From Syntrophomonas wolfei subsp. methylbutyratica (GTDB lineage Bacteria; Bacillota; Syntrophomonadia; Syntrophomonadales; Syntrophomonadaceae), in the NCBI RefSeq assembly GCF_001570625.1, contig NZ_BBQT01000025.1, forward strand, positions 1 through 46,920: a stretch of 46,920 nucleotides of DNA. The letters run 5' to 3'. Shown in pieces: positions 43,035 through 46,920 of the stretch. Under the pieces are notes generated by a model that made no database searches, was not told the DNA's origin, and saw only the letters and a program-made list of their open reading frames with translations. Within the stretch, counting starts at the first letter, position 1, and each line of letters begins with the position of its first letter. The translations under genes were made by a program, and so were the position numbers.

Positions 43035-44924
43035 ATGTTTGGCTATGCCGGAAAAATGCTGGAAGTTTATCTGAGTACTCAAAAAATAAAGACAAGAAAG
43101 CTCGAACCGGACCTTGCCAGGGACTATATAGGCGGGATCGGATTTAATGCCCGGATATTATATGATGAGATACCCGCAGGTGCTGACCCCCTTGGCCCTG
43201 ACAATGTTTTGGTATTTAGTGTCGGCTGCTTGGTCGGAACACCGTTTCCAACCGCCTCGCGCATGGAAGTCTCGGCCAAATCCCCGGCAAGCAACGGATT
43301 TGGATCATCAAACTCCGGCGCCTTTTTAGGCCTTCGCTTGAAATGCGCCGGTTATGACGGGATGATTATCAAAGGCCAGGCGCAAAAACCGGTATACCTT
43401 TTAATCGAGGAAGACACGATCGAAATCAAAGAAGCTTCTTTCATATGGGGCAAAGATGCATGGGAGAGTATAGACCTGCTTAGAGCTCGCCACTATGGAG
43501 CCGAGATTATTTTAATCGGTCAGGCCGGGGAAAACCTGGTGCGCTTTGCCAGTATTGAAAACGGATATTATGATGGATTTGGGCGTACCGGGATGGGGGC
43601 GGTCATGGGGTCCAAAAAGCTAAAGGCAGTAGTTGTTAGAGGGTCAAAACCAATAGTACCCGCTGATCCCCAAGGGGTCCTGGAGTTAAGCGCCAAAGGA
43701 CAAAAGTTGATAAAATCGGCATCTTCTTACCAGGCTTTTTGTGCTTATGGGACCATGAATGCCACCATTCCCTACGGTGGATTCAATGCTTTATCAGTAC
43801 ACAATTATTCCCGGGGGACTTTACCGGATTGGAAGCAAAAAGCCGGGCGGCAAATAGTAGATATATACGGCAGCCGGCATATTGCCTGTCAATCATGCAT
43901 CATTGCCTGTGGGCATTTGGCAGAAATAAACGAAGGAAAATACGCAGGTACGCTGGTAAAGGATATGGAGATTACCCCCACTGTATCTTATTCGTCAAAT
44001 GTCGGTCTGAGTACGGAGGCTTCCATCAAATCCAGCGAGCTGTGCCAGCGTTACGGTATCGATATGTCCAGCTCAGGAAGCGTAATTGCTTTTGCCATGG
44101 AACTCTATCAAAAAGGTATCATCAACAAGGATGATGTGGGTTACGAGCTTGCTTTCGGGGATGATGACGCTGCCTTTGCCTTGCTAAGGGATATATCTTT
44201 GCGGCAGGGAATCGGAGATATTCTGGCAGAAGGAGTAAAAAGGGCAGCAGACCACTGGCCGGGAGCGGATGATTATGCCATTCATGTCAAGGGAGTGGAG
44301 GTACCCATGATCGATCCCCGTGGACGCTGGTCAACCTGGACCTTAGGCATGCTTACCAATATCCGGGGCGGGGACCATCTGCGCTGTCGCAATCCGGTTG
44401 AAAATTTGCGTTATAATGAAAACCTTTATCATTACCAAAAAGAGAGATTTGGCTTTAAGAAGCCTATGTATGACCGCCTGGATATGCCTGAAAATTTAAA
44501 ATCCGCAGCCATAGACCTGGAAAGTGATACGGTTGATATTGCCATTATGTCCAAATGGGCGGAAGACCTGATTAATTTATACAACTCGGTCGGTATATGT
44601 ATTCGACCACCGGTAATGGAAACTATAGGACCCACACTTCTGGCCGAGATATATACTTGTATGACCGGGATACCTATGAGTCCGGATGAACTGATGATGG
44701 GTTCGGAAAGAGCCTGGAATCTTATGAAACTATTTAACATCCGGCATGGAGAAGTTGCCGGTGATAGCAAGTTCCCGCGCCGCTTTTACCGTGAACTCCA
44801 GTCCGGTAATATTGTGGATGAAGATAAAGTACAGGCTGTTTTGGAGCAATACTGGCAGGCCCGGGGCTGGGACCCCGGCACCGGACATCCTTTGCCGGAA
44901 ACAGAAAAAAGACTCGGTATTTAA
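43035..44924 (+). CDS. aor: Aldehyde:ferredoxin oxidoreductase (tungsten-pterin enzyme)
   Basis: A 629-residue AOR-family enzyme that oxidises aldehydes to acids, or the reverse, at a tungsten bis-pterin site and passes electrons to ferredoxin. Cluster cysteines are Cys285, Cys288 and Cys292 (ACQSCIIACGH) with Cys522 (SVGICIRPP) as the likely fourth. The N-terminal domain has DYIGGIGFNARILYDEIP and SPASNGFGSSNSGAF. The start at 43035 follows GGGGAG. First gene of an operon with a ferredoxin-like protein and an FAD oxidoreductase. Which family member (AOR, acyl-CoA- or glyceraldehyde-type) cannot be told. Confidence 0.93.
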   Translation: MFGYAGKMLEVYLSTQKIKTRKLEPDLARDYIGGIGFNARILYDEIPAGADPLGPDNVLVFSVGCLVGTPFPTASRMEVSAKSPASNGFGSSNSGAFLGLRLKCAGYDGMIIKGQAQKPVYLLIEEDTIEIKEASFIWGKDAWESIDLLRARHYGAEIILIGQAGENLVRFASIENGYYDGFGRTGMGAVMGSKKLKAVVVRGSKPIVPADPQGVLELSAKGQKLIKSASSYQAFCAYGTMNATIPYGGFNALSVHNYSRGTLPDWKQKAGRQIVDIYGSRHIACQSCIIACGHLAEINEGKYAGTLVKDMEITPTVSYSSNVGLSTEASIKSSELCQRYGIDMSSSGSVIAFAMELYQKGIINKDDVGYELAFGDDDAAFALLRDISLRQGIGDILAEGVKRAADHWPGADDYAIHVKGVEVPMIDPRGRWSTWTLGMLTNIRGGDHLRCRNPVENLRYNENLYHYQKERFGFKKPMYDRLDMPENLKSAAIDLESDTVDIAIMSKWAEDLINLYNSVGICIRPPVMETIGPTLLAEIYTCMTGIPMSPDELMMGSERAWNLMKLFNIRHGEVAGDSKFPRRFYRELQSGNIVDEDKVQAVLEQYWQARGWDPGTGHPLPETEKRLGI

Positions 44925-44973
44925 TCCCCACCCCGTGATAAGTGATCTGCGATTAGCTGGTGGAGGAGAAGGT

Positions 44974-45480
44974 ATGAAGCAGAAAAGATTATATCACAAT
45001 ACTTCGCTTTGCGATGGCTGCGGCCTTTGCCAGTTGGTTTGCGCGCTTGAGCACTGTGGGCAGTGGAATCATTATCAAAGTCGCATCAAAATTGTTAATG
45101 ATATGGAAAGAGAAGCTTTCTATGCCGTGTGCTGCACCCAATGTGAGGAAGCGCCATGCATTTTGACTTGCCTGATGAACACCATTTACAAGCAACCGGG
45201 CAGTGATATAACTGTTCGTGATTTATATCACTGCATAGGATGTCGTGCTTGTGAATTAGCTTGCCCGTTTGACGCAGCCGTATTCGATGTCATTCAGGAA
45301 AAAGTGGTTAATTGCGATTTGTGCGGAGGAAGGCCGCTATGTGTTGAATATTGCCCCAACCATGCCTTGACTTATGACTACCCGGGGGATCAAGCAGATA
45401 AAAAGCGCAATCAGGCAGCTTTGCAAAGGTTTGGAACCTCCTTGCTTGAGGTCTTTAAGTTTTCCGGGAAGGAGGCTTAG
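44974..45480 (+). CDS. Four-cluster ferredoxin-like electron carrier
   Basis: A 168-residue protein with four Cys groups: CDGCGLCQLVC, CCTQCEEAPCILTC, CIGCRACELACPFDA and CDLCGGRPLCVEYCP. This is the HycB/AorB-like polyferredoxin pattern, able to hold up to four [4Fe-4S] clusters. It probably carries electrons from AOR to the FAD protein encoded next. The start at 44974 follows GGAGGAGAAGGT; the frame is open upstream inside aor. Confidence 0.9.
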   Translation: MKQKRLYHNTSLCDGCGLCQLVCALEHCGQWNHYQSRIKIVNDMEREAFYAVCCTQCEEAPCILTCLMNTIYKQPGSDITVRDLYHCIGCRACELACPFDAAVFDVIQEKVVNCDLCGGRPLCVEYCPNHALTYDYPGDQADKKRNQAALQRFGTSLLEVFKFSGKEA

Positions 45481-45485
45481 GTGTT

Positions 45486-46724
45486 TTGCGTATAATTATT
45501 ATCGGCAATGGTGCAGCCGGCAATCAGGCGGCCCAGACCATCCAGGATTACGATCCGGAAGCCGAAATTACCATACTGGGCGCTGAATCAATACCCTTCT
45601 ATTCCGCCTGTGCTTTGCCCGATTATCTGGCCGGTTGGATCAAACGCGACCAGCTCTTCCTCAGAAGTTCGTTAGAACGACACCGGGTTGAAATACGCCT
45701 GGGCCAGGCGGTTGAGGATATCAAACCTGACCGTCAGGCAGTAAGCGCAGGTGGAGAGTTGCTGTTTTATGACCGCTTAATCATAGCTTCCGGCAGCCGG
45801 CCGGTACTGCCGAATATTCCTGGAACAGGGCTGCCCGGTAATTTTGTCATTAAATCTGTTTACGATATTGACCGAATTCTCTCCCACAATCCCAGGCGCA
45901 TTGTGGTGATCGGATCAGGAAACATCGGTATTGAAGCGGCTGAGGCGCTAGCATCCAGGGGATGTCAGGTAAGCATTATCGAGATGATGCCCCGCATTAT
46001 GCCGCGTTTATTTGATGAGCAACCGGCCATGCTAATAAGAAATATATTGGAGGAAAATGGCATTGAGATACACACCGGTGAAAAAGCCCGGGAAGTAATT
46101 GGCAAAAATAAGGTTGAAGGTTTGATTACCGACTGCCGTAGAATTAGCTGCGATGCTGTAATCTGGGCGGCCGGCGTTCGTCAGAATACGGAACTGGCCA
46201 GAGCAGCGGGAATAGAAATAGGTGGCCTGGGAGGCATAAAGGTGGATTCGCAAATGAAAACCAGCCATCCTGCAATATATGCCTGCGGAGATTGCATTGA
46301 GACCTCGGATCTGCTTACCGGCAAACCCGCTTTGTGTTTGCTGTGGTCTTGCGCGAAAGCTCAGGCAGAAGTCGCGGCTCGAAACTGCCTTGGGGAGGAG
46401 ATTGTTTACCCGGGAGCGCTCAAGCTAATTGCTGAAGAAGCATATGGGAAGCCATGCATGGCTGCCGGCCTGCTGGAAGAAGAACTGGACAGAACAGGGC
46501 TAAAGATTATTGAGAAAGAGACGGAGAATACTTACCATCGTATCTTGATCAAGAACGAGCGAATAATGGGCATTCAAGCAGTTGGCAGCATGGAAGCTAT
46601 GGGGCCTCTACTTTACTTCATGAAAAAAATGATTGCGCCATCCGAGATAAAACGGATTATAAACAGCCCTGCGCTGTTGAAGAATATGCCGTGGATGCTG
46701 GCGATAGACAAATACTGGCAATAA
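45486..46724 (+). CDS. FAD-dependent NAD(P)H oxidoreductase
   Basis: A 412-residue pyridine nucleotide-disulfide oxidoreductase-family flavoprotein. FAD site IIIIGNGAAGNQAA, NAD(P) site VVIGSGNIGIEAAEALA and the second FAD motif AIYACGDCIE are present. No active disulfide pair is seen in the usual place, so it resembles NADH:ferredoxin/rubredoxin-type or AOR-linked reductases. It starts at TTG 45486 after AAGGAGG. It likely joins AOR-derived electrons to NAD(P). Confidence 0.9.
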   Translation: MRIIIIGNGAAGNQAAQTIQDYDPEAEITILGAESIPFYSACALPDYLAGWIKRDQLFLRSSLERHRVEIRLGQAVEDIKPDRQAVSAGGELLFYDRLIIASGSRPVLPNIPGTGLPGNFVIKSVYDIDRILSHNPRRIVVIGSGNIGIEAAEALASRGCQVSIIEMMPRIMPRLFDEQPAMLIRNILEENGIEIHTGEKAREVIGKNKVEGLITDCRRISCDAVIWAAGVRQNTELARAAGIEIGGLGGIKVDSQMKTSHPAIYACGDCIETSDLLTGKPALCLLWSCAKAQAEVAARNCLGEEIVYPGALKLIAEEAYGKPCMAAGLLEEELDRTGLKIIEKETENTYHRILIKNERIMGIQAVGSMEAMGPLLYFMKKMIAPSEIKRIINSPALLKNMPWMLAIDKYWQ

Positions 46725-46743
46725 CAACGGAGGAGGTTGGGAA

Positions 46744-46920
46744 ATGAATACGCAGGGATTTTTTATTGATTATTATAAATGTGTGGGTTGTGGAACCTGT
46801 GAGATGGTGTGCTCATTAGTCCACGAAAATGCCTGTTCCCCTGCTCTTTCTCGAATCAGGATAGTCCGTTACCGTCGGGAAGCATTAAATGTTCCGGTTA
46901 CCTGTGCTTTTTGTGAAAAA
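46744..46920 (+). CDS. Second ferredoxin-like protein, cut by window end
   Basis: The first 59 codons are visible (MNTQGFFIDYYKCVGCGTCE onward, then ENACSPALSRIRIV and CAFCEK). The CVGCGTCEMVC group and the following Cys pair match the start of another HycB/AorB-type polyferredoxin, similar to the one at 44974. GGAGGAGG lies before the ATG. It belongs to the AOR operon. Confidence 0.85.
   Translation, partial: MNTQGFFIDYYKCVGCGTCEMVCSLVHENACSPALSRIRIVRYRREALNVPVTCAFCEK

Overview
The window looks like a chromosomal stretch of an anaerobic, spore-forming, low-to-mid GC Firmicute of the Clostridia. The signs are TTG/GTG starts behind strong GGAGG ribosome sites, a CIRCE-controlled groESL operon, a FabK-type enoyl reductase, a spore photoproduct lyase gene, and a tungsten-type aldehyde:ferredoxin oxidoreductase. 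A syntrophic relative of Syntrophomonas fits best, but that is inference. No rRNA, tRNA or CRISPR array was seen.

Layout. 1-3810: a MITE-like repeat, an NfeD-like membrane protein, then a molybdopterin (Moco) riboswitch with terminator ahead of a small Cys protein, moaA, moaC, a MOSC protein and a MoaB/MogA protein. 3927-6053: groES-groEL. 6099-9724: an accessory insert bounded by inverted REP-like ends and lying between two identical 231-bp copies of the groEL 3' end. It carries MITE-like repeats, a broken unknown gene fused to a RAYT transposase relic, and a two-gene AT-rich unit. 9911-19087: a FabK-like flavoprotein facing a complete fatty-acid operon (fabH, fabK, fabD, fabG, acpP, fabF, fabZ, accD, accA). 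19124-28838: a metallophosphoesterase, a lipoprotein, a stalk-domain protein, an NAD-domain/MCP chimera, a PAS-GGDEF cyclase and a secreted serine hydrolase. 29193-31032: a Phd/PIN toxin-antitoxin pair and splB. 31137-40966: a rearranged region with two identical 213-bp copies of a BREX-like ATPase segment, an IS91-type relic, a truncated TRAP permease and a BrxL C-terminal half. Inside it is an intact five-gene minus-strand operon for a metal or oxyanion ABC transporter with a radical SAM enzyme and an unknown protein. 41001-46920: an orphan antitoxin-like protein, an anchored secreted protein, a possible IS605 omega-RNA relic, and an operon of AOR, ferredoxin, NAD(P)H/FAD oxidoreductase and a second ferredoxin cut by the window end.

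How it fits together. The ABC transporter would normally be annotated as B12 or iron uptake. A second Moco riboswitch, followed by a terminator, lies directly upstream of it. The pterin-cofactor biosynthesis genes, the oxyanion importer and a pterin-cofactor enzyme (AOR) therefore form a molybdenum/tungsten theme across the window. Two genes of unknown role in the riboswitch operon are the best candidates for new Mo/W biology. The other theme is repeated genome remodelling, with long perfect duplications at two different rearranged loci.
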